A stretch of DNA of 64,000 bases from Capillimicrobium parvum. Lineage in GTDB: Bacteria; Actinomycetota; Thermoleophilia; Solirubrobacterales; Solirubrobacteraceae. Location: positions 2,480,001 through 2,544,000 of the forward strand of contig NZ_CP087164.1 of NCBI RefSeq assembly GCF_021172045.1, in the 5' to 3' direction. The notes under the pieces are model-generated. The model was not told where the DNA came from. It saw only the letters and a program-made list of their open reading frames with translations, and did not search any database. Below are positions 51,069-60,136 of this stretch, one piece after another (the first letter of the stretch is position 1; each line of letters starts with the position of its first letter). Made by a program: the position numbers and the translations under genes.

Positions 51069-51518
51069 GCGCAAGCGCGGCGGCCTCGCCGCCGCGCGCT
51101 CACGCATCCGGCGCCTCCCCGGTCTGGAACCGGCGCGCGATGCGTCATCACCCGCCGCTATCGCTGTGCGCGAGCGGTCGGGCCGGTGTCGGCGCCAATG
51201 TTCCGCGCACGAAACCCGGCAGCGCCAACTCGACCCTGGCCGACGTTGTGACGTTCGCGGCCGCCGACGAACTGCTGCCGAGGCAGGAGCACCCGGAGCG
51301 TGGGGTGGCGCCCCTGGCCGGGTGGAAGGCGACCTTCACGCCGTAGCCGACGCTGAACCCTCGCAGCCGCTGCAACGTCTCGCCAACGGTGCAACAACTC
51401 GAGGCCGCGACCATCGCTTCACAGCGTCAGTCGTCAGGGGCAGGCTCGCCTTCAACCCCGAACCGAACGGGAGCGTCGAGACCGCCGCGCGATCAACCAC
51501 GAGCCGAAAGGAAGGAAC
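51069..51518. other. Intergenic stretch upstream of the methyltransferase
   Basis: About 450 bases. Short frames have no family signal. CAACG repeats at 51373-51395 are listed separately; otherwise nothing recognisable. Confidence 0.4.
51373..51398 (+). promoter_or_regulatory. CAACG direct repeats with 11-base spacing, candidate SARP-type sites
   Basis: CAACG begins at 51373 and again at 51384, exactly 11 bases apart; a weaker CAAC begins at 51392. This is the spacing used by SARP/BTAD regulators. The same motif with the same period is found upstream of the MFS transporter (55082-55109). The site lies about 120 bases before the methyltransferase start. Confidence 0.45.
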
Positions 51519-52347
51519 ATGACCGCGACCCTCGAGATCCAGGAATTGAAGGCCGCTCACCGGGGGACCTGGGCGTCGGGTGACTACGCCGGGGTGGCGG
51601 AGAGGTTCGTCAGCGACGTCGCTCAGACGGTCGTCGCAAGGGCGGCCATTGAGACCGGGACCGAGGTGCTCGATGTCGCCACCGGGTCCGGGAACGCGGC
51701 GATCCCGGCCGCTCTGGCGGGCGCCCGTGTCACCGGGCTCGACCTCGTGCCCGAGCTGCTGAACGTGGCCCGCGACCGGGCCGACGAGACCGGCGTGAAG
51801 GTCGGTTGGGTGGAGGGCGACGCTGAGGCGCTGCCGTTCGCGGACGAACGCTTCGACACCGTGCTCTCCGTGCTCGGCGTGCAGTTCGCGCCCCGGCATC
51901 ATGTGACCGCGCGCGAGCTCGTGCGCGTCGTGCGACCGGGCGGGACGATGGTGCTCGCCTGCTGGACCCCGGGCGGCTTCATCGGCCGGGTCTTCAAGAC
52001 GATGTCCCCGTACCTCCCGAAGCCGCCCGCCGGCGCGATGTCGCCGCCGCTCTATGGCGACGCGGACCATGTTCGCGAGCTCTTCGAGGACGCCGGCGTC
52101 GAACTCGCCTTCGAGACCCATTTGGCCATCTTCTGGGGGGAGTCCCCGGCCGGCTTCGTCGAGTACATGGCCCGACCACTACGGGCCCATCCTGAAGGCG
52201 CGGGCGCGGCTCACCCCGGAGGGGCGCTGGGACGGGCTGCGGGCGGACCTGATCGCCCTGTGTGAGGACGCGAACGTCGCGCAGGAGGGCTTCCGGGCAC
52301 CGTCGGAGTACCTCCTCACGGTGGGACGCAAGAGGGCCGGGTCATGA
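51519..52347 (+). pseudogene. SAM-dependent methyltransferase (UbiE/class I), frameshifted near the end
   Basis: ATG 51519 starts a class I methyltransferase: DYAGVAERFVSD, TEVLDVATGSGNAAIPAALA (motif I), VEGDAEALPFADERFDTVLS and RELVRVVRPGGTMVLACWTP. At about 52172 an extra C (GGCCCGACC) shifts the frame; one base out, the expected tail continues as DHYGPILKARARLTPEGRWD and YLLTVGRKRAGS, ending at 52345, where the next gene begins (ATGA). The lesion may be real or a sequencing error; the core fold is intact. Substrate unknown. Confidence 0.8.
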
Positions 52348-53109
52348 AGCAGCTCGTCGTCGACAACATGTACGCCGGGATGCCGGACGTCGTCCACGGC
52401 GGCTACCTGGCCGGGTTGCTGACCAGCGCGCTCGGCACGGACAGCTCGCGTGTCCGGCTGCGCCGGCCGGTCCCGACGTCTCGTTCGCTGCGTCTCGAGC
52501 ACGCGGGCCCGGACCATGTCGAGCTGCACGACGACGCCGGCCTGCTCGCTAATGCCGTCGACGTGGATGTCCTGCTCGATGTGCCCGTGGCCGTCGCGCC
52601 GGGGCACGCGCGGGCGGCATCCCGGCGAGCACCCAGAGCGGCACATCACCCGTTCGCGCGATGCATGTGCTGTGGCCCGGAGCATCCCCATGGGCTGGGC
52701 GTCTTCCCCGGACCGGTGAGCGGTCGCCGTGTCGTGGCCGCGTACTGGGTCCCGCCGGTGCAACCGGCCGATGACCGGGGTGAGCTGCCGCGGGAGCTCG
52801 TCAGCGCGGCGCTCGACTGCACGCAACTCTGGGCGATGATGGTGCATGCGCCGCCAGCGACCCGCCGATCGCGTGGTGACCGCCGTGCTCGAGACACGCC
52901 TCGAGCGCCCGGTCTCGGCAGGCGAGCCGCATGTCGTCATCGGCTGGCCCATCGGCCGCGACGGACGCCGATGGATCGCGGGAGCGGCCGTCTTCGGACC
53001 GGCCGGCGAGCTCTGCGCGGCCGGTCGCCAGGAGGCGGCGGTCGTGGCCGGGTGGGGCGTGCCGCTCGGGCGCGACAACTGGGCGCCGCCGGCCTTTGCC
53101 ATGGCCTAG
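52344..53109 (+). pseudogene. Thioesterase-like (hotdog) protein, frameshifted
   Basis: ATG 52344 starts VVDNMYAGMPDVVHGGYLAG, ending the first part at ELVSAALDCTQLWAMMVHAP, with the landmark FARCMCCGPEHPHGLGVFPG in between. The frame then changes near 52850; the other frame goes on with DRVVTAVLETRLERPVSAGE, PHVVIGWPIGRDGRRWIAGA and ends at 53107. The CxxC within the ARCMCCGPEHP stretch occurs in a group of thioesterase-superfamily proteins. It overlaps the methyltransferase stop and shares its operon. Confidence 0.72.
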
Positions 53110-53133
53110 CGGCCGCCGTACGCTGGCGGGATC

Positions 53134-55071
53134 ATGGAGGGGCGCGCGCCGCTCGCGATCCTCGTGGCGGATGGCGATCCGCTGACGTTCGCGAGCGTCG
53201 GCGCCGCCGTGGCGCACGCGGCGACACTGCAGCCGGGCGCACAGGTCGGCGTCGCCGCCGCGAGCGAACCGGATGCCGGGGCCGTCGCACGCCGGCTGCG
53301 CATGGCGGCCGAGCCCGGTCAGGTGCTCGTCTCCGACCCGGTGCGATGGGCGGAGCTCGACGGGCGCTCGTTCCGCGATGCCGGATCGCTCGCGGTCGGC
53401 GCCGGCCATGCCCTCCCTCCACGCGTGGGAGCTCCTGTGGGCCGAGCCGGCGCCCCGGACCCGGGTGCGTCTGTGCGGGCGCCTGAAGGTCGAGATCGAC
53501 GGTCAGGAGCCGGCCCTACCAAGCGGCCAGGGGGCATCTCTGCTCGGCTACCTGCTCGCGAGCCCGGAGCGCGAGGCCGATCGGTCGCAGCTGATCGAGG
53601 TGCTCTGGCCGTACCGCGCGCCGCGTGATCCGTACGCGGCGCTGAGGCCGATCCTGTCGCGCCTGCGCGGGGCGCTCGGCCGTGCGGCGCTCGAGGGTCG
53701 CAAGCGCATCCGGGTCAGGCTCCCCGAGCCGGTCTGATGGACGTTGCCGAGGCGACGGCCGTCCTCACATCGGCACGGACGGCGGCGAAGTCGCAGGACC
53801 GGGCCACGACACGCGCGCATGCGCAGGCCGCGCTGAGCCTGCTCCAGCCCTGCTTCCTGCCGGGCATGGACGACGAGTGGGTGCATACGCGGCGGCTCGA
53901 GACCGAGGAACTGGAGCTCGAGGCGCTCGAGTGGATCGCCCGCGCCTCACTGGGCCTCGGCAGCGCAGAGCTCGGCCCTGCGCAGCGGGCGGCGCGCGAG
54001 CTGGTCGCCCGTTCGCCGTTCCGCGAGACGGGTCATCGCTTCCTGATGGAGGCCCTCGCCGCAGACGGCAATGTTGCCGAGGCCATGCGCGTCTACGACG
54101 ACCTGCGCGTCCGGCTGCGCGACGAGCTGGGCGCCGCGCCCGCGGCGGAGATGCAGGCGCTGCATCAGCGCCTGCTCGCCGGCGAGAGCGGACGGCGCGC
54201 CGTCGCCGAGCAGCCGCCGGCTGCCGCCCTCCCGCGCCGGCTGTCGCCTCCCGAACGCTCGATCTTCGTGGCCCGGGGCCGCGAGCTGGAGGTCCTGCGC
54301 ACGGCCTGGAACGACGCGCGCGCGGGAACCCGGCGGCTGGTCCTCGTGGGGGGCGAGCCGGGCATCGGCAAGACCCGTCTGGCGCAGGAGTTCGCGCGCT
54401 CGGCGTATCTCGACGGAACCGTGCTCTATGCCGCCTGCCAGGAGGAGGCGCTCGTTCCCTACCAGCCGTTCGTCGTTGCTCGACCTCTGGGACGGCGACT
54501 CGATGCGGTCCGTGCGCTCGCCGCCCGCACGCTGCAGACGAGCCGGCGGACCGGGAACCGCTGGGACGAGTGGGCCTCGCGCCAGCTCGCGGCCCGGGTC
54601 TGCGCAGTGCGCGGTCAGCACCAACGGGCGGTCGATCTCCTCGACGCAGCGCTGGACATCGTGGTCGTCGGCGGTGCCCCGTACTTCGAGCTATGGGTAC
54701 GACCCGAGCTCGCACGCGCGCTCTGCGATATCGGGCGCGTCGAGGAGGCACGCGAGCACGTCGACCGCTGCCGCACAATCCTCGAAGGCGGTGAGGACTG
54801 GCGGGCACGGGCGGGGATGACCGCGGTGGCCGCAGGGATCGTGCTCGCGCACGAGGGACGGTCATCCGACGCCGCGCGCGTCTTCGCCGAGGGCCGCGCG
54901 CTGCTCGCGCGCCACCGCTTGATCGGTGACGAAGCTGACCTGCTGCATCAATGGGGCCGATCGCTGGCCGCGCCGGACCGGCTCGACGAAGCGGCCGACC
55001 TCTACCGCCGGCACGACGTCGGCCGCCTCTGGTTCGAGCGCGTCTCCGCGGACCGGCGGCAGCTCGGCTGA
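53134..55071 (+). pseudogene. SARP/BTAD-AAA transcriptional regulator with cyclase-like N-terminus, frameshifted and internally deleted
   Basis: Three frames join: 53134-53420 resembles the end of a class III adenylyl cyclase domain (RRLRMAAEPGQVLVSDPVRW); from 53408 a BTAD-type winged helix follows (VRLCGRLKVEIDG, LASPEREADRSQLIEVLWPY); after a stop at 53735 the next frame continues with MDVAEATAVLTSARTA, a BTAD helix bundle and then an AAA P-loop (LVGGEPGIGKTRLAQEFARS). Directly after VPYQPFVV the sequence jumps to the TPR-like C-terminus (RAVDLLDAALDIVVV, RARAGMTAVAAGIVLAHEGR), so most of the ATPase domain is missing. A broken relative of AfsR/LAL-type regulators. Confidence 0.72.
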
Positions 55072-55081
55072 GCATCGCGCG

Positions 55082-55109
55082 CAACGCTGCGCCAACGCCC
55101 GGCCAACGC
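55082..55109 (+). promoter_or_regulatory. Three CAACGC direct repeats at 11-base spacing, candidate SARP operator
   Basis: CAACGC begins at 55082, 55093 and 55104, exactly 11 bases apart, once per helical turn. SARP-family activators bind direct repeats with this period near the -35 region. The site lies between the SARP-type regulator and the MFS transporter, 21 bases before the transporter start. Confidence 0.6.
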
Positions 55110-55129
55110 CCGCGGCCGAACCTCGCGGC

Positions 55130-56380
55130 ATGAGACCGCTTCTTTCCCGTATCGCCGGCAGGCACCCGCGGCTGGCCCCGCTCGTGCTGGCCGTCATCGC
55201 CGCGCAGAGCATGCTCGTCGTGCTGGCCCCGACCATCGTCGACATCGGACAGGCATTCGGCACATCCGTCGGCACGGTCGGCCACGCCCGCGCGATCGCG
55301 GCCGCCTCGGCCGTCGCCGCGTCTCTGGTGATCGCTGGCGTCATCGACCGACTGGACCTGCGGCGCCTGCTCGCCGCCGGGGCCTGCCTGGCCGTGGTGG
55401 GTAGCGCGACGATCGCGACGGCCCCGTCGCTCGGCGTCTTTCTCGCCGCCCACGGCGTGAGCGGGATCGCCTTCGCGTGCCTGCTTTCGGCCGGTCTCAC
55501 CGGCGTGGCCGCGTTCCCGCGCGAGCAGACGGCCCGGGCGATGGGCTACCTGATCGCGGGCAACGCCCTGGCCTGGATCATCGCCGCACCGCTGGCGGGG
55601 CAGTTGACGGAGGGCATCTCGTGGCGCGCCGCGCAGGCGGTTCCGTGCACGCTCGCCCTTGCCGCGCTGGCCGCTTCGCGCGGCGTGATGTCGCCGCCCG
55701 TCGAGGCCTCACGCGGGCGGCGTATGGGATTGCTCGGCGTGGTGGTCGAGCGGCAGGCACGGTGGTGGCTGGTGGCCGAGCTGGCGGCCTGGTTCGTGTG
55801 GGCCAGCGAGCTGACGTACGGCGCGGCCTTCCTCATCCAGCACCACTCCGTGTCGCAGTCGGCGGCCGGCGTCGCGTTCGCCGCCGCGGCGACGGCCTTC
55901 TTCCTCGGCTCGGTGCGCTCGGCATCGCTGGTCCGGCGCTTCGCGCGCCGGCGCCTGATCGCCTCCGCCGCGCTCGCCATGAGCGCGCTGATCTTCCTGC
56001 AGTTCAACGTCGCACCCTCGATCTGGGTCACGCTCGCGCTGCTCACACTCATCGCGCTCTGCGCGGGAATGCGCGCGTCGACCTCGGCCGGTCTCGGGCT
56101 GGCGCAGATGCCCGATCGCCCCGGCACGATGATGACGGCCCAGACGGCCGTCACCCAGTTCGGTTACCTGCTCGGTGCGCTCGCCGGCGCGGGAATGCTG
56201 GGCTCGTCGAGCTACGCCGCCCTCGGGCTCGTCCTCGGCGGCGCGATGCTCCTCTGCGCCGTGCTGTTCACCCGCGTCACCGATCCGCTCGAGTTCGAGC
56301 GGGTCGGCGAGAGGCGTCATCCGACGAGGAACCGGCCCGTCGGGACGCGGGTCCCGCTCGCGGCGGAGTGGGCGCGCTGA
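55130..56380 (+). CDS. MFS transporter
   Basis: 416 residues from ATG 55130. About twelve hydrophobic helices; the first reads APLVLAVIAAQSMLVVLAPT and the loop-2 region is VIDRLDLRRLLAAGA. Other segments, GVAAFPREQTARAMGYLIAG and AFFLGSVRSASLVRRFARRR, fit the drug/metabolite MFS families. There is no amidotransferase or enzyme partner apart from the decaying methyltransferase/thioesterase genes upstream. CAACGC repeats in front suggest control by the SARP-type regulator. Substrate unknown, probably efflux. Confidence 0.88.
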   Translation: MRPLLSRIAGRHPRLAPLVLAVIAAQSMLVVLAPTIVDIGQAFGTSVGTVGHARAIAAASAVAASLVIAGVIDRLDLRRLLAAGACLAVVGSATIATAPSLGVFLAAHGVSGIAFACLLSAGLTGVAAFPREQTARAMGYLIAGNALAWIIAAPLAGQLTEGISWRAAQAVPCTLALAALAASRGVMSPPVEASRGRRMGLLGVVVERQARWWLVAELAAWFVWASELTYGAAFLIQHHSVSQSAAGVAFAAAATAFFLGSVRSASLVRRFARRRLIASAALAMSALIFLQFNVAPSIWVTLALLTLIALCAGMRASTSAGLGLAQMPDRPGTMMTAQTAVTQFGYLLGALAGAGMLGSSSYAALGLVLGGAMLLCAVLFTRVTDPLEFERVGERRHPTRNRPVGTRVPLAAEWAR

Positions 56381-56447
56381 CGAGCACTTCGCCAGCGATG
56401 TCGCTCCCACGGAACGAACCCCAGCCGGTGCAACACTGCGTGCGGCG

Positions 56448-57605
56448 TCACCCTGCTCGTAGTCGCTCCAGGTCGCACACCACCTCGGTGGGCGAGGGCA
56501 TGGCCGCGATCTCGGCGGCCAGCCCACGCGCCGCTTCCCGGTATTCGGGCTCGACGAGAAGCGCGCGCACCGCCTCGGCGACCGCCTCCGCAGTGATCTC
56601 CTCGGGCAGCAGCCGGCGGCCCGCGCCGCTGTCGAGAAGGGCCTGAGCGTTAGCGAACTGATCGGCACCGTGGGGCATCGCGAGCTGAGGCAATCCGTGC
56701 CAGAGGGCACCGAGCATGGTTCCGCTGCCGCAGTGGTGCGCGACCACATCGACGCGCGCCAGCAGCGCTGCCTGAGACACGAAGCGCTCGACCCGCACCG
56801 AATCCGGGAGAGGCCCCAAACCCGCAGGGTCGCCGTCGGGCCCGACGGTGACCAACGCATCGACGGCCAGCGCACCCAAACCCTCCACCGCCGCTCGCAA
56901 TGAGTCCACCTGTCCGTGGACGTACGTACCGAGCGTGACGTAGACCAATGGCCGCGAGCGCTCGCCGGTCACCCAGTCCGGCAGCTCCCCGCCGACATCG
57001 GGCGGGGAGTCGGGACGCAACAGGATCCGCTCTCCGGCGTGGGACGCGTCGGGGTCCTGCAGGCTCGGTGGGCAGATGTCGATATAGGCGTTGGCGGTGA
57101 AGAAGTCGTGAGGCGCGGCGCCCGGGTCGTACTCGTGCCACACCTGATGTAATGGCGCGACTACTGCGCGCCGGACCATCTCTGGGACCTGGCGGCCGAG
57201 CGAGTGGGCCGTCGCCGGGATCCCCGCGATGGCCGCCGCAATCGGGGCGCCGGCGTCGGTCTCGTCGTAGACCACGAGATCGGGGGCGGCCTCGTGAAGG
57301 AGCGGCAGCAAGTCGGCAATCGTGTGCCGCGGTAACACATCGCCGAACACGGCCACGCCGATGCGGAAGCGCTCCTCCCGAGGCAGGTCGCCCAGCTCGG
57401 GCTGCTCGCGCAGGACGCGCTCGTCGGCCTCAGGGATGGAAATCCCGACGCGCTGCACTCGGAAGCCAAATGCCTCCAAGCGCTTGACGAAACCCTCACC
57501 GGTACCCCACAGCACGTCGTGACCCACATCACGACACGCCGCCGCCAGCGGCAACAGCGGGTACACATGCCCATACGCCGGCCGACAGCAGAACAGCACA
57601 CGCAT
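56448..57605 (-). CDS. GT1-family glycosyltransferase (MGT/macrolide-type)
   Basis: 385 residues. The N-terminal Rossmann part starts RVLFCCRPAYGHVYPLLPLA; the C-terminal nucleotide-sugar part has LVYVTLGTYVHGQ, ERFVSQAALLARVDVVAHHC, GSGTMLGALWHGLPQLAMPH and GADQFANAQAL, the family's donor-binding box. Relatives add sugars to macrolides, flavonoids or other small molecules using UDP- or dTDP-sugars. The gene is convergent with the MFS transporter (ends 68 bases apart). A combined export-and-glycosylation role is plausible but not shown. Confidence 0.9.
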   Translation of the reverse strand: MRVLFCCRPAYGHVYPLLPLAAACRDVGHDVLWGTGEGFVKRLEAFGFRVQRVGISIPEADERVLREQPELGDLPREERFRIGVAVFGDVLPRHTIADLLPLLHEAAPDLVVYDETDAGAPIAAAIAGIPATAHSLGRQVPEMVRRAVVAPLHQVWHEYDPGAAPHDFFTANAYIDICPPSLQDPDASHAGERILLRPDSPPDVGGELPDWVTGERSRPLVYVTLGTYVHGQVDSLRAAVEGLGALAVDALVTVGPDGDPAGLGPLPDSVRVERFVSQAALLARVDVVAHHCGSGTMLGALWHGLPQLAMPHGADQFANAQALLDSGAGRRLLPEEITAEAVAEAVRALLVEPEYREAARGLAAEIAAMPSPTEVVCDLERLRAG

Positions 57606-58154
57606 CGAGCAAGAATCCTAATTCTCGGCCGACTCCGGCCGACGTCGTTACTGGCGCCACCGCCGAGAAGCGTCGCGCCCGAGCGCCTCGAGGTCCGTGA
57701 TCGTCCGGTCGGGGGGCGCCGATCCTGACGTGAGCTTGATCGCGGCAATGTCCCAACGGCCCGCAGCAGCAGGATCCTGTGGTCGATCGCGTCGCGTTGC
57801 TGCTCGTCGCCGCGGTCGCCGCGCTCATCGTGCGCGAGGTCTGAAAGGCGGTTGAGCGTTGGCGCGAGAGGCGCCGGCGTGACCGTCTGATAGTGACCTT
57901 CCCAGCTTGGCGCGGCTGCTGAGCCAGGCGGGCGAGAAAGGTCGGCGGCGAGAAGATCGCGCCAGGTGACGATCACACCGACGATCGCCGGCTACACCAC
58001 AACACACGACTTGACTCGCGCGCGCCGAGTGTCTGTCAGCTCAAGCAGGGTCGCGACCGATGAAGGGGGCGTTGCGCGCGGTTGCCACCGGCGGCATCTG
58101 GGGCGGGATGCCGCGCCGGACGGAACGGGTGCGTTCGCGGTTAGGCTGCGCTGG
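57606..58154. other. Intergenic stretch, no gene found
   Basis: About 550 bases between the glycosyltransferase and the cupin gene. Frames are arginine-rich with no family signal. It should carry the promoters of both divergent genes. No clear repeat or hairpin was found. Confidence 0.4.
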
Positions 58155-58541
58155 ATGGCCGACTGGAAGAAGCGGAACTTCGAGGACATCGAAGACCGCA
58201 GTCCTGCTGAGGTGCCGATTCGGTGGCTGTTCTCACGCGACGAGGTGGAGTCGACGCAGGTCGGCGTAAGTCGCTTCAGCTACGAGCCCGGCGCGCGGAT
58301 GCCATTCGGGCATCGGCACGGCGTGCAGGAGGAGGTCTACGTCGTCGTCTCCGGCTCCGGACGCGCGAAGCTCGAGGACGAGATCATCGAGATCGCGTTG
58401 TGGGACGTCCTGCGCGTCGCACCGCAGGTCATCCGGTCGTTCGAGGCAGGTCCCGACGGCATGGAGATGATCTGCGTCGGCGGCAAACGACCCGAGGGCG
58501 GCGACAACGAAGGCTTCAAAGACTTCTGGCTCGACTGGTAG
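58155..58541 (+). CDS. Cupin-domain protein
   Basis: 128 residues from ATG 58155. A single cupin: FGHRHGVQEEVYVVVSGSGR gives HxH...E, LEDEIIEIALWDVLRVAPQV and FEAGPDGMEMICVGG complete the barrel. The fourth ligand (His) is not clear. The rest (MADWKKRNFEDIEDRSPAEV, RWLFSRDEVESTQVGVSRFS) fits a common stand-alone cupin group of unknown role. Confidence 0.83.
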   Translation: MADWKKRNFEDIEDRSPAEVPIRWLFSRDEVESTQVGVSRFSYEPGARMPFGHRHGVQEEVYVVVSGSGRAKLEDEIIEIALWDVLRVAPQVIRSFEAGPDGMEMICVGGKRPEGGDNEGFKDFWLDW

Positions 58542-58630
58542 CCCTGACGGGTTGACACACCGATCAGCTCGCCGACGTAGACAGGCGACGCCATGAGAAC
58601 CTGATGCCGCGAGAACGCCCGAGGTGCGCA

Positions 58631-58946
58631 GCTGCCGACCCGGCGGGCAAGATCACCGTGACCGACCCCGACTCCCGCAATCTCAAGACCACGCGCGGGT
58701 GGGTTCAGGGTTACAACGCCCAGGCCGCCGTCGGCGAAGGCCAGATCGTGCTCGCGGCATCGAGTCACTCGACACCGCCAGCCTGCAGCCGATGATCGAG
58801 ACCACGCTGCACGAGCTCGCCGCGGCCGGGGTCATCGAGACGCCCGGGGTGCTGGTGGCCGACGCCGGCTACTGGAAGAACGACGCGAGCGACGCCATCG
58901 TCACCCAGGGCATCGCGGTCCTCGTCGCCCCGGACGAGCGCCCCGC
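58631..58946 (+). mobile_element. IS1182-family transposase, internal fragment
   Basis: The frames read KITVTDPDSRNLKTTRGWVQ and GYNAQAAVGEGQIVLAA, then after a shift ESLDTASLQPMIETTLHELA and GVLVADAGYWKNDASDAIV. The part includes the DDE aspartates of IS1182 transposases. Both ends are missing, and the fragment runs straight into the 3' flank of the secreted-protein gene. Same family as the remnant at 49.4-49.9 kb but the opposite strand. Confidence 0.75.
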
Positions 58947-59234
58947 GGAGCGTCACGGGCGTCGGACGCTGACGAGCTCGGCGCTCTCGCGCGGACCTCG
59001 GACCGAGCCCTCGAACACCTCGCCGATCCCGCGGACGTAGACCTTGGCGTCGCGGACCCCGGGCTCGAGTCGCGACCACTCGCGCGTCCGTAACGCACCG
59101 CGAAAGCGCCCATAGGGCACGGCGATGACGGCGTTCAGGCTCATGACACGGAACTGGTCCTCCGCGTGGCCCTTGAGGTACTCCTGGCGATGATGCTCGC
59201 CGACGCGCGGGCGCGCCGGCATGAAGAGCCCCGG
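58928..59234. repeat. Right copy of a ~307-bp repeat (matches 32241-32548)
   Basis: Covers the 3' third of the secreted-protein gene and its flank. Nearly identical to the left copy apart from a few substitutions and a missing G; orientation is the same. This copy is the intact one and presumably the source. Confidence 0.85.
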
Positions 59235-59675
59235 ACGAGCGCCGTCGACGCCCGCATGCCAGGTCCCCTCGGTGCTCGTCACCCGGCCGTGCGCATCCAG
59301 CTCGGCCGTGTCCTCGCCGAAGTACCACACACTGCCGTGCCGGTCCTGGGCGTAGTAGTCGCGCGTCCGCTCGCTGAGATGGCCGCCCTGATAGACGCGA
59401 TCGTCGATCACCCGGCAGCGAACGCCCGCCACCGTCCTGGTGCGGCGCGTCACGCGGACGACGTCGCGCTGCGACACGCCGTCCTTGACCCCGTCATACG
59501 TCATCGTGGTGCCGGGGGACATCGGCAGCCACGGGTTGTCGATCCGCGTCGTGAAGCTCGCGGGGTGCAACCGCCGGATGCGAGCGTCGGCCTGCCCGCC
59601 GGCAGGCGCCGTCGTCATGCAGATCCCGGCGAGCCCCGCCGCGACGGCCACCGGCAGGAGGTGCGAACGTCTCAT
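58953..59675 (-). CDS. Secreted protein of unknown function
   Basis: 240 residues from ATG 59675, behind CAGGAG. A signal peptide (LLPVAVAAGLAGICMTTAPA) is followed by FTTRIDNPWLPMSPGTTMTY, VRVTRRTRTVAGVRCRVIDD, RDYYAQDRHGSVWYFGEDTA and PGLFMPARPRVGEHHRQEYL. The pattern belongs to a family of exported proteins of unknown role. One or two cysteines are in the signal region only. The 3' third is duplicated at 32.3-32.5 kb. An iron-permease fragment lies upstream on the same strand, so metal uptake context is possible but weak. Confidence 0.75.
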   Translation of the reverse strand: MRRSHLLPVAVAAGLAGICMTTAPAGGQADARIRRLHPASFTTRIDNPWLPMSPGTTMTYDGVKDGVSQRDVVRVTRRTRTVAGVRCRVIDDRVYQGGHLSERTRDYYAQDRHGSVWYFGEDTAELDAHGRVTSTEGTWHAGVDGARPGLFMPARPRVGEHHRQEYLKGHAEDQFRVMSLNAVIAVPYGRFRGALRTREWSRLEPGVRDAKVYVRGIGEVFEGSVRGPRESAELVSVRRP

Positions 59676-59899
59676 GAATGGGCTCCTGGTGAGGGACGAC
59701 GCCCACCGTAGAACGCCGCGCATGAGAGGAGCATGAGCGCGTCAGCGACCAGCTCATGGCCGCCCAGGCCGGCAGGATGGCGACCTGCGCTCGACGGCAG
59801 GTCTTGGCGGCCGCAACGCTGCGGCCGCCGTCAGATGGCGTCGCCGAGCGCCTGCGCCGAGGTGGGGGGATGCGTGGCGCGGGCCGCGCCGGGCCGCCT

Positions 59900-60030
59900 G
59901 GACTCATGCCCTCGGCGAGGTGGTAGGAGCCGAGGACCAGGACGATGGCCAGCACTTGAGCGCCGATCGTCTCCCAGGAGGCGTAGATCTCGAGCCAGGA
60001 GCCCATCCGCCGGGACGGGGATCGCCGCAG
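59900..60030 (-). pseudogene. Iron permease FTR1 C-terminal fragment
   Basis: The minus-strand frame encodes GSWLEIYASWETIGAQVLAI then VLVLGSYHLAEG, the last transmembrane helix of FTR1/EfeU-type iron permeases. The rest of the ~280-residue protein is absent and the flanking frame is arginine-rich. The lost N-terminus would point towards the right tRNA-Cys-like repeat, about 100 bases away, so integration or deletion there may have cut the gene. Confidence 0.5.
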
Positions 60031-60105
60031 TGGTTGACGGCCCGTGTCGCCGGTGTCTCGGGACACAAGGGGACAGCTTGCGTGCGCAACGATCAGCGGA
60101 AACGG

Positions 60106-60134
60106 CGAGAGCCCCGATGGGATCAGGGCTCTCG
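60106..60134 (-). terminator. Hairpin beside the right tRNA-Cys-like repeat
   Basis: Stem CGAGAGCCC (60106-60114) and GGGCTCTCG (60126-60134) around an 11-base loop, two bases from the 3' end of the tRNA-Cys-like sequence. It looks like the natural terminator of the tRNA gene from which the repeat derives. Confidence 0.55.
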
Positions 60135-60136
60135 AC

